A stretch of 64,000 nucleotides of DNA from the NCBI RefSeq assembly GCF_002959965.1, contig NZ_PREV01000027.1, forward strand, positions 1,519,590 to 1,583,589. The letters are read 5' to 3'. Positions within the stretch are counted from its first letter, which is position 1. Each line of letters begins with the position of its first letter. The position numbers were made by a program, and so were the translations under genes. This document shows, piece by piece, positions 16,029-25,393 of the stretch. This stretch comes from Microbulbifer pacificus. GTDB taxonomy: Bacteria; Pseudomonadota; Gammaproteobacteria; Pseudomonadales; Cellvibrionaceae. Below the pieces are notes generated by a model. It worked only from the letters and a program-made list of their open reading frames with translations. It was not told where the DNA came from and did no database searches.

Positions 16029-16173
16029 TTATAACGCCCACGGCAGGGGCGGCTTACCTTATGCGCGTTTTGCGCGAAAATGGGAGCGAAGCGACCCGCG
16101 TGAAACGTGCATAAGGTAAGCCGTCCCGCGGAGGCCCGAAGGGCCGGAGCATCACTGCCCGTGATTGTTAATG
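16029..16173 (-). repeat. attC site, 145-bp type with side hairpin (cassette 3)
   Basis: Ends TTATAAC (16029-16035) and GTTAATG (16167-16173). Main arms GGCTTACCTTATGCGCG / GTGCATAAGGTAAGCC. Side hairpin GGCCC-GAA-GGGCC at 16133-16145 lies in the right arm only. Confidence 0.92.
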
Positions 16174-16485
16174 TTGGGGCACTAAAAGCTACTTGGTACG
16201 TTTAAGACCAGCAAACCTGAAGCCACCAATAACTAACAAACGACTAGCGGCACGATTGGCTGTACCGTGCCACGCTTTCCCTGGAGCGGCTAAAAAGCCA
16301 AACGGGACTCCCCCACTACACTTCTTCCGGCGCCACCACCAAACCAAAAGAATGGAAACCACTGCCGCCTATTAAAACCAACCGTAAAATCCTGCTAGCG
16401 ATTGCGTTTCTACAAGGCCGGAATCCGCCGAATCGCTAGTAAACTGCCCCCGAACTCTCGAAGGCGCCGGCATGTTGAACCTGAA
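16174..16485. other. Cassette 3: no convincing gene, inverted repeats
   Basis: 312 bp without a plausible ORF on the cassette strand. It contains the 9-bp inverted repeat CTAGCGATT ... AATCGCTAG (about 16395-16440) and GGCACG ... CGTGCC (about 16250-16272). It could be a non-coding RNA cassette or a decayed gene. Confidence 0.6.
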
Positions 16486-16603
16486 CATTAACGCCGCGCT
16501 CAGGCGCGGACAAGTTTGTGCGCTTTATGCGCAATAATGGGAGCAAAGCGACCGCGCATAAAGTGCACAAAGTTGGCCGTCGCTCTGCAGCGCCTTGTTA
16601 CCT
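16486..16603 (-). repeat. attC site, 118-bp type (cassette 2)
   Basis: Ends CATTAAC (16486-16492) and GTTACCT (16597-16603). Arms TTTGTGCGCTTTATGCGC / GCGCATAAAGTGCACAAA surround GGGAGCAAAGCGACC. The unusual GTTACCT end is matched by AGGTAAC at 16975-16981, the start of the same cassette. Confidence 0.9.
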
Positions 16604-16974
16604 AAATGAACATGACGCTCTAAAAATGCTGCCAAGTACTACAGGCTCTGTGCGGCAACAAACCGTTCAAGTTGTGCGCCAAACTCCGTACTTTATACTG
16701 CTAACCGACTGCCTCGCGCTAATTCCTTGGAAGGAATAAGCCAAGGTTGATTGGCGCCTTTTGCCAATGAAGCTTGGCGGGCAGACAACCACTTTACACA
16801 AACTGCAATCCGCGAAGCGGTTTGCTGACGCGACACAGAACTTGCTACCCCCTTTATGCCCCTAGCTTTCCAACAGCCACGACTCGCAACGCCAAAAACA
16901 GATTACCAAGTACTGGCCATGCGATGAACTTTCAGAAATCCTCTTGGCAAGAAAGCCAATCTCTATCTAGCGCT
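16604..16974. other. Cassette 2: no convincing gene, nested hairpin
   Basis: 371 bp with no plausible ORF on the cassette strand. It carries the perfect palindrome ATTCCTT-GG-AAGGAAT (16722-16737), followed at once by a nested stem-loop, CCAAG...ATTGGC-loop-GCCAAT...CTTGG (16741-16776). Such adjacent hairpins suggest a structured RNA or a DNA-level signal. Confidence 0.6.
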
Positions 16975-17119
16975 AGGTAACGCCGCCAGCAGGGGCAGCT
17001 TACCTTGTGCGCATTTTGCGCAAAAATGGGAGCGAAGCGACCCGCGCAAAAGGTGCACAAGGTAAGCTGTCCCGCGGAGGGCCAAAGGCCCGTAGCTTTA
17101 CTGCCTGGCTTTGTTATGC
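16975..17119 (-). repeat. attC site, 145-bp type with side hairpin (cassette 1)
   Basis: Ends AGGTAAC (16975-16981) and GTTATGC (17113-17119). Main arms CAGCTTACCTTGTGCGC / GTGCACAAGGTAAGCTG. Side hairpin GGGCC-AAA-GGCCC at 17079-17091. The first cassette's gene ends inside it. Confidence 0.92.
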
Positions 17120-17463
17120 ATGTTCCGAGCGCGATCTTTCGGAGTGAGGACTCTGGCTCCAGGATCTACTTTTATACCGCCAGTATTATCTAGCCACTTA
17201 TCAAGAAACGAAAATGCTTTGGTATAACCTTCCCAGCCTTTGAAGTAGCCAAAGATCGCGGACAAAATATATACAAAGACCAGCACGTACAAAAATATTG
17301 TTTCGTGGCTGGCAAAGAAAAAATTACCAACCTCTTCTTTGTGGCTTGAGCCTCTAGCCGCAAATGCGAAGATGACCACATAGATAAAAATCAGAAACGT
17401 TACTGGAACAAACCCCAGCATAATTCCTCTGGCAATCTTCTCTGGTTTTGATGGTTGATACAT
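17098..17463 (-). CDS. Two-helix membrane protein (first cassette)
   Basis: 121 residues with two hydrophobic helices (MLGFVPVTFLIFIYVVIFAFA, residues 15-35; IFLYVLVFVYILSAIFGYF, about 56-74) and a soluble C-terminal tail of about 45 residues (WLDNTGGIKVDPGARV). The family is not recognised. As the cassette nearest attI it should be the best expressed one if a Pc promoter reads leftwards from the attI region. The last seven codons come from the attC. GTTATGC opening the cassette lies 14 bp before its ATG. Confidence 0.65.
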   Translation of the reverse strand: MYQPSKPEKIARGIMLGFVPVTFLIFIYVVIFAFAARGSSHKEEVGNFFFASHETIFLYVLVFVYILSAIFGYFKGWEGYTKAFSFLDKWLDNTGGIKVDPGARVLTPKDRARNMHNKARQ

Positions 17464-17476
17464 GTACTACACCGAT

Positions 17477-17734
17477 GCATAACAGTTTATTCAAAAGCCC
17501 AGTCTCTATATCACTGATCCAGCTATTTGCGGACCACTAAAAGCCATCCGGAAACAAAATTCCTATCCAAATCAAATAGATACAGAAAGCCCCCACAAGT
17601 TGAAGTAAACCTGATATATGGCACACGATCAATATATCTCTGAAAGACTGGAAATACGCCAAAATAAAACGCATGAATATCAATAGCTTGTGAAAATCTG
17701 ACCACTTTTTGAACAACCGCTACTGATCTGGATA
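17477..17734 (-). other. attI recombination site and spacer before intI
   Basis: The cassette-attI junction is at GCATAAC (17477-17483; GTTATGC on the cassette strand), the expected G/TTRRRY crossover. The sequence to its right has no attC-like arms, so this is the attI side. The minus-strand frame at 17523-17741 is not convincing as a gene. A Pc promoter reading towards the cassettes would be expected here or inside intI, but I see no strong -35/-10 pair on the minus strand. Confidence 0.75.
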
Positions 17735-17763
17735 TTGACACACGCCACCCCAGGAAAAATACT
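17735..17763 (+). promoter_or_regulatory. Promoter of intI
   Basis: -35 TTGACA (17735-17740, perfect) and -10 AATACT (17758-17763, 4 of 6) with a 17-bp spacer, 28 bp before the intI start codon. The -10 runs directly into a LexA-type box. Confidence 0.65.
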
Positions 17764-17777
17764 GTACATAAATCCAG
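17762..17777 (+). promoter_or_regulatory. LexA (SOS) box over the intI promoter
   Basis: CTGTACATAAATCCAG has the gammaproteobacterial LexA form CTGT-N8-ACAG with one mismatch (CCAG for ACAG). It overlaps the last two bases of the -10 and the expected start point. LexA control of integron integrases is well established, so intI is probably induced by DNA damage. Confidence 0.75.
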
Positions 17778-17790
17778 TCTGGAGTGTGAA

Positions 17791-18834
17791 ATGGACGATA
17801 TTCGCCACAGTATTCCGGCTACTCCGGTTCGTTTTATCGATCAACTTCGTCAGCATATGCGCCAAAATGGACTGTCGTATCGAACAGAGCAAACCTACAT
17901 ACATTGGATCAAGAGGTTTATCCACTTTCATGGCCTCAAGCATCCCAAGAATTTGGGCCGCAGTGAAATCCAGTCGTACCTGAACCATATTTCGATCAAC
18001 CGACGCTGCGCCATAAATACGCAACGTGTTGTATTGAATGCGCTGGTTTATTTATACAAGCGATTTTTCGACAGGGATACCGATGATCTCGACTTCAAGA
18101 CTGCCAAGCAACCGCGCAAGCTACCTGTTGTGTACAGCCGCGAAGAAGTTGCCAGGATCCTCGCACAGCTGGATGGGGTTTACCGGCTCCAGGTTGCTTT
18201 GATGTATGGCACGGGTTTGAGAATTGCTGAACTGCTGTCTTTACGGGTTAAGGACATTGATTTTGGTAGTAACAATATCGTTGTACGTGGTGGCAAGGGC
18301 AATAAAGACCGGACAACGATTTTGCCGCAGGATCTGAAGGTTGAATTACAAGCACAGATTCGAAAAGTGGCGAGGTTGCACCAGCGCGATTTAGAGGATG
18401 GCTTCGGTGAGGTGTATTTGCCAGACGCGCTCGAGCGAAAGTATCCAAATGCGGCACGCCAGCTTACCTGGCAGTATCTATTTCCATCCAGCAATATCGG
18501 GGTAGATCCTCGCACCGGTGTCGAGCGCCGCCATCATATGCATCCCTCCACCCTGTCCCGCCAGATTCGACTTGCGGTGAAGCAGGCGCGAGTGCTCAAG
18601 CCAGCCAAAGCCCATGCCTTTCGCCACAGTTTCGCTACCCATCTGCTGGAAGCCGGGTACGATCTGCGCACGATCCAAGAGCTGTTGGGGCACTCGGATA
18701 TCAGCACCACCGAGATCTACACCCATGTGATCAATCGTGGTGATAAGGGCGTATTGAGCCCAATGGATCGCTTGCCGTTGATAACAAATACTCAGGTTTC
18801 AGAGCCTGAAATTCTTTATCTCGCGGCAAGTTAA
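17791..18834 (+). CDS. intI: Integron integrase IntI
   Basis: 347-residue tyrosine recombinase. The N-terminal core-binding domain is at about 15-105 (LRQHMRQNGLSYRTEQTYIHWIKRF). The catalytic domain has R144 (GTGLRIAELL), H275-x-x-R278 (HAFRHSFATHLL), H301 (LLGHSDI) and the nucleophile Y310 (TTEIYTHV). Between them, at about 205-240, lies the additional patch unique to integron integrases (LPDALERKYPNAARQLTWQYLF), needed to bind folded attC hairpins. All catalytic residues are present, so it looks functional. It is transcribed away from the cassette array, with an SOS-type operator upstream and a terminator shared with groEL downstream. Confidence 0.97.
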   Translation: MDDIRHSIPATPVRFIDQLRQHMRQNGLSYRTEQTYIHWIKRFIHFHGLKHPKNLGRSEIQSYLNHISINRRCAINTQRVVLNALVYLYKRFFDRDTDDLDFKTAKQPRKLPVVYSREEVARILAQLDGVYRLQVALMYGTGLRIAELLSLRVKDIDFGSNNIVVRGGKGNKDRTTILPQDLKVELQAQIRKVARLHQRDLEDGFGEVYLPDALERKYPNAARQLTWQYLFPSSNIGVDPRTGVERRHHMHPSTLSRQIRLAVKQARVLKPAKAHAFRHSFATHLLEAGYDLRTIQELLGHSDISTTEIYTHVINRGDKGVLSPMDRLPLITNTQVSEPEILYLAAS

Positions 18835-18865
18835 GTCGAGAACGATCGCGACCTATGGTGAAAAT

Positions 18866-18894
18866 AAAAAAACCCCGCAATGCGGGGTTTTTTT
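18866..18894. terminator. Bidirectional terminator between intI and groEL
   Basis: AAAAAACCCCGCA directly followed by ATGCGGGGTTTTTT gives a CCCCGCA/TGCGGGG stem with an A-run before and a T-run after. It can serve both convergent genes. Confidence 0.9.
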
Positions 18895-18916
18895 ATGGGT
18901 TTGGCTGGAAGCCGGC

Positions 18917-20569
<1,653 letters not shown>

Positions 20570-20604
20570 TCAATTCTGTGTGCGATGGAGGTTCGGGGGG
20601 CTTA

Positions 20605-20898
20605 TCACCCTTCCAGAACGCCGTAGATGTCGCTTTCGCTCATGATGATCAGCTCTTCGCCATCCACCTTGAGGGTGTTGCTGTCGGCATAACGGCCGAA
20701 CACTACGGTGTCACCTACTTTTACGGACAGCGCGCGCACGTCGCCGTTGTCCAGCAGCTTGCCTTCGCCTACGGCAACCACTTCGCCCTGATTCGGCTTT
20801 TCTTTGGCAGCGCCCGGCAGAACGATACCACCGGCGGATTTGGCTTCTTCTTCCTTACGGCGTACTACGACGCGGTCGTGTAAAGGACGAATTTTCAT
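20605..20898 (-). CDS. groES: Co-chaperonin GroES
   Basis: 97 residues from [18 protein letters not shown], with the mobile loop [20 protein letters not shown] and the C-terminal [13 protein letters not shown]. It caps the GroEL ring. The frame extends upstream to 20991, but GGAGAG lies eight bases before this ATG and the N-terminus matches the family exactly. First gene of groES-groEL. Confidence 0.98.
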   Translation of the reverse strand: MKIRPLHDRVVVRRKEEEAKSAGGIVLPGAAKEKPNQGEVVAVGEGKLLDNGDVRALSVKVGDTVVFGRYADSNTLKVDGEELIIMSESDIYGVLEG

Positions 20899-21017
20899 GG
20901 ATTGGCTCTCCATTGAGTTATTTGGGGTTGCAATACCAAGTGACCCACGCTCTCTCTGACCGTGGGGCCAGCCCCGCTGCGAAGACTGCAACGGAGCAAA
21001 AACTTGAGGTGCAGCCT

Positions 21018-21044
21018 ATCTAAGGGCGGGCAGAGGGATTTCAA
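21018..21044 (-). promoter_or_regulatory. Heat-shock (sigma-32-like) promoter of groESL
   Basis: On the minus strand, TTGAAA (plus 21039-21044) and CCCTTAGAT (plus 21018-21026) are separated by 12 bp. This resembles the sigma-32 form CTTGAAA-N(11-15)-CCCCATNT with mismatches in the -10. It is about 120 bp upstream of the groES start. Confidence 0.5.
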
Positions 21045-21113
21045 CAGCGGCAGGAAAAAAACTGGGAAAAAATGTGGTGCCAGCAGCGTGCAAGGTCAAA
21101 AAACAGGCAGAGC

Positions 21114-21611
21114 TCAGAGATGGGGATTATCTTCCGCAGACTTGTTGTGAGGTTGACTACGCGACTTTTTATCCTCACCTTCTCGCTGATAGTCTCCCTC
21201 AATGATTCGGCCGCCATCGGGTTCCTGGCCGTCCGCGCCGGGCGTATAACCCGGCTGAACAATCACCATGCGGCTCAGGAACTTGCCGAGCACCAGTTGG
21301 CGCAAGCCGGGTATCAGGCAGATGAAGCCCAAGGTGTCAGTGATGAATCCCGGAGTAAGCAGCAGAGCACCGCCGACCGCGAGGAAAACCCCCTCCGCCA
21401 TCTCCCGGGCCGGAACCTCCCCCACGCGCATTTTTTCCTGGGCACGCATCAGGGTGGAAATACCCTGGTGCCGCAGCAACGCCACCCCCACCATTGCCGT
21501 GAGCAGCACCAGGCCAATGGTGGGCAGTGCGCCGATTTTTTCGCCGACCGAGATCAGCAGCCACATCTCGAGAATCGGCAGGACAATAAAAAGAATCAGG
21601 AATGGACGCAT
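21114..21611 (-). CDS. fxsA: FxsA family membrane protein
   Basis: 165 residues from the ATG at 21611 (GGAG seven bases upstream). Hydrophobic helices at about 1-25, 28-48 and 70-105 contain the FxsA signature LPILEMWLLISVGEKIGALPTI and GGALLLTPGFITDTLGFICLIPGLR. The tail is polar, Gly/Asp-rich. FxsA is an inner-membrane protein that relieves F-plasmid exclusion of phage T7 in E. coli. Its native role is unclear. Its position upstream of groESL on the same strand is commonly conserved in gammaproteobacteria. Confidence 0.93.
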   Translation of the reverse strand: MRPFLILFIVLPILEMWLLISVGEKIGALPTIGLVLLTAMVGVALLRHQGISTLMRAQEKMRVGEVPAREMAEGVFLAVGGALLLTPGFITDTLGFICLIPGLRQLVLGKFLSRMVIVQPGYTPGADGQEPDGGRIIEGDYQREGEDKKSRSQPHNKSAEDNPHL

Positions 21612-21865
21612 GGTTTTGGACTCCACGGCGGAACAGTTCCGCGAGATACGGGCCGGTGTATAGTTTGCAAGCCAACAGAATCTGGCATATCTAATATGCT
21701 TAACAGGAATCAGCGCAGAAATCCCAAATGGGAGCGCGCAGCTTATCGGGTTCGCAGTGTAGCCACTCCCCTATGTGACGCGCAAATACGCGCTACTGAG
21801 CCCTTTTCCATGGCAACACGAATCTGCAGACGACAGATCCGTACGGCGAAGGAATACCAGGCAAA

Positions 21866-23032
21866 ATGGAAAGCGACACCGTTACCAACGATCCGAGCAA
21901 CAATACTGGGAAGACCAATACAGCAACCACCGCTCCCCACCTGCTGGTAGAGCTGTTGCGAACCGCCGATATCCAAATCAATGGCGACCGACCATGGGAC
22001 ATGCAACTGCACCGCGCCCAGGCACTGGATGAAATAGTCGCCCGCCACAGCCTTGGCCTGGGTGAAAGCTATATGCGCGGTGACTGGAGCTGTATGGCTC
22101 TGGACCAGTTTTTCTACCGGCTGTTGCGCGCCAATCTGCAGAACCAGATAAAGCCATTTCGCGACCTTTGGCGAATCACTCGCAGCTTCGTGGTCAACCT
22201 GCAGAGTCCACGCCGGGCATTCCAGGTCGGCGAACACCACTATGATCTCGGCAACGATTTTTACCGCGCCATGCTGGACCGGCGGATGACCTACAGCTGT
22301 GGTTACTGGAAGGACGCCGATAATCTGGAACAGGCACAGGCAGCCAAACTCGATCTGATCTGCCGCAAGCTCGAACTGCAGCCAGGCATGCGCCTACTGG
22401 ACATCGGTTGCGGTTGGGGAAGCCTCGTTGGCTACGCGGCGGAGCACTACGGTGTTGAGTGTGTCGGGGTTACTGTCTCCCGCGAGCAGAAACAGTTTGT
22501 AGACGAGCACTACGCCGCCCGCCCCATTCAGGTTGAGCTGATGGACTATCGCAAGCTCACAGGTAAATTCGACCGCATCGCCAGCGTCGGGATGTTCGAA
22601 CATGTGGGACGACGCAACCACCGCACATTCATGCAAGTGGCAAAGCGCTGCCTCAAACCGAATGGTCTGCTACTGTTGCACACCATTGGCAAAAATCGAC
22701 GCCATTCCACCACCGATCCCTGGATTGAAAAATACATTTTTCCCAACGGAGATCTACCCTCGAATAGCCAGATCTGCAATGCCGCGGAAAAGCAATTATT
22801 GATAGAGGACCTGCACAACTTCGGTTCTGACTACGATCGGACGCTGATGGCCTGGCACGAAAATTTTGAAAAATCCTGGGAAGACTTTGCCGACCATTTC
22901 GGGCAGGAATTTTACCGCATGTGGCGCTACTACTTGCTTTCTTGCGCCGGAGCCTTTCGCGCCCGCCACATCCAGTTATGGCAGTGGGTACTTTCTGACT
23001 TTCGCGACGGGGGCGTCACCAGAGTGAGTTGA
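21866..23032 (+). CDS. cfa: Cyclopropane-fatty-acyl-phospholipid synthase
   Basis: 388 residues. The N-terminal lipid-binding region contains GLGESYMRGDWSCMALDQF. The SAM-dependent methyltransferase core has the LLDIGCGWGSLVGYAAEHYGV motif, GVTVSREQ, a SVGMFEHVGRRNH catalytic segment and the IFPNGDLPS motif. It adds a methylene bridge to cis double bonds of membrane phospholipids, typically in stationary phase or acid stress. Residues 1-25 are low-complexity Thr/Asn-rich and the exact start could lie further in. The gene is alone, flanked by a divergent fxsA and a convergent SDR gene. Confidence 0.95.
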   Translation: MESDTVTNDPSNNTGKTNTATTAPHLLVELLRTADIQINGDRPWDMQLHRAQALDEIVARHSLGLGESYMRGDWSCMALDQFFYRLLRANLQNQIKPFRDLWRITRSFVVNLQSPRRAFQVGEHHYDLGNDFYRAMLDRRMTYSCGYWKDADNLEQAQAAKLDLICRKLELQPGMRLLDIGCGWGSLVGYAAEHYGVECVGVTVSREQKQFVDEHYAARPIQVELMDYRKLTGKFDRIASVGMFEHVGRRNHRTFMQVAKRCLKPNGLLLLHTIGKNRRHSTTDPWIEKYIFPNGDLPSNSQICNAAEKQLLIEDLHNFGSDYDRTLMAWHENFEKSWEDFADHFGQEFYRMWRYYLLSCAGAFRARHIQLWQWVLSDFRDGGVTRVS

Positions 23033-23065
23033 AGCCCGCCTGTCGCGGACTCCAACTCCCGGGTG

Positions 23066-23827
23066 TTACATTCTCGCGCCGCCGTCCACCTCGATAACAC
23101 GACCGCTGACATAATCGTTGTCGATAATAAAGGCCAGGGTGCTTGCGATTTCCGCTGGTTCACCGATGCGGCGCAATGGGACCTGTTTCACCAGGCTGTC
23201 GAGAATTTCCGGACGCATCTGAGCCACCATATCGGTGCCGATAAATCCGGGGGCAATGGCAGCAACCCGAATGCCGTAGCGGGCGAGCTCGCGAGCCCAG
23301 GTCACGGTCATGGTGGCAACACCCGCCTTGGACGCGGAGTAATTGGTCTGCCCCATATTACCAGCACGCGAAACACTGGAAATATTGACGATCACGCCAC
23401 CTTTACCCCGCTCGGCCATACTCGCAGCGGCTGCACGAGTACAGAGAAAAACTCCCGTCAGATTTACATCGATCACCGACTGCCACTGCGCCAGAGACAT
23501 TCTCTCCGCAACCTTGCCATCCTTGACCTTGAGCAACATGCCATCGCGCATAATGCCGGCGTTGTTTACCAGCACATCAAGACCATCAAAATCCTGAACA
23601 ATCGCGGCAAAAGTGCTATCTACAGCCTCCTCACTGGCCACGTTCACAACGTAACTGCGCGCCTCGGCTCCCAATGCCGTACAGGCAGCGACACTTTCAT
23701 CTAGACCTGTCTGGTTAACATCCAACAACGCCAGTCGCGCGCCTCGCTCCGCGAGATAAACAGCCATAGAGCGACCGAGGCCCTGACCAGCACCGGTAAT
23801 GGCGACAACACTTTCTGAAACCTGCAT
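23066..23827 (-). CDS. SDR-family oxidoreductase, FabG-like
   Basis: 253 residues from the ATG at 23827 (AGAGGT upstream); an in-frame start at 23902 adds 25 unlikely residues. Classical short-chain dehydrogenase features: TGAGQGLG nucleotide motif (about 11-18), NNAG, a catalytic Ser (ISSVSRAG), Y-x-x-x-K (YSASKAG) and a PGFIGTDM segment. It is closest in feel to 3-oxoacyl-ACP or acetoacetyl-CoA reductases of the FabG type using NADP(H). As it is not in a fab cluster, the substrate remains open. Confidence 0.88.
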   Translation of the reverse strand: MQVSESVVAITGAGQGLGRSMAVYLAERGARLALLDVNQTGLDESVAACTALGAEARSYVVNVASEEAVDSTFAAIVQDFDGLDVLVNNAGIMRDGMLLKVKDGKVAERMSLAQWQSVIDVNLTGVFLCTRAAAASMAERGKGGVIVNISSVSRAGNMGQTNYSASKAGVATMTVTWARELARYGIRVAAIAPGFIGTDMVAQMRPEILDSLVKQVPLRRIGEPAEIASTLAFIIDNDYVSGRVIEVDGGARM

Positions 23828-23879
23828 AGGTACCTCTGAATTTAATATTCGGTGGATAACCGGCTTCCCCTTTGATGGG

Positions 23880-24947
23880 CTACCAGGAATACCCAACACC
23901 AACGGTCATTTTTGTGTCTTCTTTCGCACTGTCCAGCGACGGGGTGTTGTCGTACTGCCAGGCGTATTTCAGTTCCATCAGAATGCCCTTAACCAGCGGA
24001 GTGCGCACGCCGATTTCCGCATTACTCTGGTAATCCTCGCTCCGATCCAGCGACTGCAGTAGTTCCTGGTTGTAATAAACTTCAGGTCCCAGCTCGAATT
24101 TGTAGCGAAAATCCCAGGCAGTACGACCCGCCGCATAACGCTTATCGGCCGTTCCGCTCAGCGAGGAATCGATGAAGTCGTCTCTCACACTGCTCATACC
24201 GCCCTGAATGGAAAACGCAGACTTGTCCGTATCAAAAAACAGGTAACCAAGACCGAGACCGACCGTGGTGCTGAGATCCAGGTTGCGCGCCTCTTCATGT
24301 AGAAACGCACTGTTGCCTGCGGCAAACCACTTCTCCGAGAAAATCCAACGCAGGTCGTAATTGAGACGGTACTTCTCCAGATTCTCGACTTCGGTGCTGT
24401 TCTGATTTTGGTACTGGGTACCAAGCAGGTGGTGGAAGTCGCCATTACGGATATCGAAGTTGGCATTGATATCCCAGTCCTCGCGCTCGCGGTTACCGTC
24501 CTCGAACACACCGGATGCCGCCACGTTTCCGCGGAAAATGATCGGATCACCTACGAAATTGATATACGGCTCGGCGTGGTCGATCGCGGGAAAGTCCATC
24601 ACCCAACCATCACCCTCGTCGCAATACAGCTCCCACTGTTCACGACGGTGACCCGCCAGCGCGCAGGGTTCATCGCGACCGGCGATCTTGAGATCCTTGT
24701 CGGTCTCCAGTGACAGGATTTTTTCCTTTTCCACGGTGATGTCGCCGAAGGTCTCCGATTTCCACACCACATGGTCACGCTCAACCACTACGAGTTCGCC
24801 ATAAATCCGGTCTCCATTGGCCAGGCTCAGCACGCCGGCGCTGACACTGGGGGCGGCGACCAGCGACAGGGTCATGGCTGTCCCGGTACAAAATGGGCGG
24901 GAAATCGAGGAAAAAAAGTGTAAAGTTCTGGAAACAGCAGAATGCAC
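23880..24947 (-). CDS. DUF481 family outer membrane protein
   Basis: 355 residues with a signal sequence ending around PSVSA. An N-terminal all-beta segment ([36 protein letters not shown]) is typical of the 'G.v.....l.l.t..g.i.v....I' module that precedes DUF481. A C-terminal beta-barrel then ends [10 protein letters not shown]. These proteins are thought to be salt-induced outer-membrane barrels (YdiY relatives). The start could also be at the internal ATG near 24875 (MTLSLVAAP), which gives a shorter signal peptide. It sits 52 bp upstream of the SDR gene on the same strand. Confidence 0.85.
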   Translation of the reverse strand: MHSAVSRTLHFFSSISRPFCTGTAMTLSLVAAPSVSAGVLSLANGDRIYGELVVVERDHVVWKSETFGDITVEKEKILSLETDKDLKIAGRDEPCALAGHRREQWELYCDEGDGWVMDFPAIDHAEPYINFVGDPIIFRGNVAASGVFEDGNREREDWDINANFDIRNGDFHHLLGTQYQNQNSTEVENLEKYRLNYDLRWIFSEKWFAAGNSAFLHEEARNLDLSTTVGLGLGYLFFDTDKSAFSIQGGMSSVRDDFIDSSLSGTADKRYAAGRTAWDFRYKFELGPEVYYNQELLQSLDRSEDYQSNAEIGVRTPLVKGILMELKYAWQYDNTPSLDSAKEDTKMTVGVGYSW

Positions 24948-24985
24948 GAAACAACCTTTAGATAGCCTGGAGTTATTAGCTGAAA

Positions 24986-25369
24986 GTGCGCAATAAATCT
25001 GGAAATGAAAATAGTAAAACTTCAGGAACCAGCGAAACGCGGAAAATCAAAAATGAGCCCAATGATGCCACAACTCGCATCTGCCTTGCACTTGCGCAAG
25101 TCCCATTTGGACGGGTAGTCACTTATGGCAGTCTGGCACAACTGGCTGGATTGCCGAGAGCAGCACGTCTTGTCGGGCAAACGCTGCGCAAACTACCAAA
25201 AGACACACGGCTGCCTTGGCATCGGGTACTGAATGCTCTAGGTAAAATATCGCTGCCGGAGCCCGGTGCGCAGAGGCAGAAAAAACGGCTGGAAGCTGAG
25301 GGTATTACCTTGATCAATGGCAAGGTGGATTTGGGGCTTTATCTGTGGCCCAAACCCGGGGAACTCTAG
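24986..25369 (+). CDS. atl: Alkyltransferase-like protein (ATL), DNA repair
   Basis: 127 residues. The C-terminal two-thirds match the DNA-binding domain of O6-alkylguanine-DNA alkyltransferases: FGRVVTYGSLAQLAGLPRAARLVGQTLRKLP (the helix-turn-helix with the arginine finger) and LPWHRVLNALGKISLP. The active-site cysteine of PCHRV is replaced by Trp78 (PWHRV), which defines the ATL branch. ATLs bind O6-alkylguanine without repairing it and route the lesion to nucleotide excision repair. The first 25 residues are polar and poorly conserved, so the start is uncertain. Confidence 0.92.
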   Translation: MRNKSGNENSKTSGTSETRKIKNEPNDATTRICLALAQVPFGRVVTYGSLAQLAGLPRAARLVGQTLRKLPKDTRLPWHRVLNALGKISLPEPGAQRQKKRLEAEGITLINGKVDLGLYLWPKPGEL

Positions 25370-25393
25370 TCAAGACCAGTCTTCCGGTCACCA

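Larger units (their letters stand above)
10129..18834. mobile_element. Chromosomal integron: intI, attI and a twelve-unit cassette array
   Basis: A tyrosine recombinase of the integron integrase type (intI, plus strand) sits beside a run of attC sites with cassettes oriented on the minus strand. This divergent layout is normal for integrons. For each cassette the heptamer at its start (for example GTTAATG, GTTATAA, GTTAGTG, GTTAAAT, GTTAGTT or GTTACCT on the coding strand) is the reverse complement of the heptamer opening its own attC, as expected for units that were once circles. The left limit is a truncated attC. An IS3-family element interrupts one attC. Neighbours are a tRNA-Arg and cupin gene on one side and groEL on the other. 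Confidence 0.93.

Noticed and set aside
10484..17119. Repeats at regular intervals suggesting a CRISPR array
   Set aside because: Repeats are 117-145 bp and palindromic with GTTRRRY ends, and the units between them are 300-750 bp genes. These are attC sites next to an integron integrase.
17484..17734. Pc promoter reading from attI into the cassettes
   Set aside because: Expected from integron biology, but no minus-strand -35/-10 pair with acceptable spacing was found by eye. Left unassigned.
17523..17741. 72-codon minus-strand frame between attI and intI
   Set aside because: It lies in the attI/promoter region, has no recognisable family, and would cover the intI -35. Likely chance.
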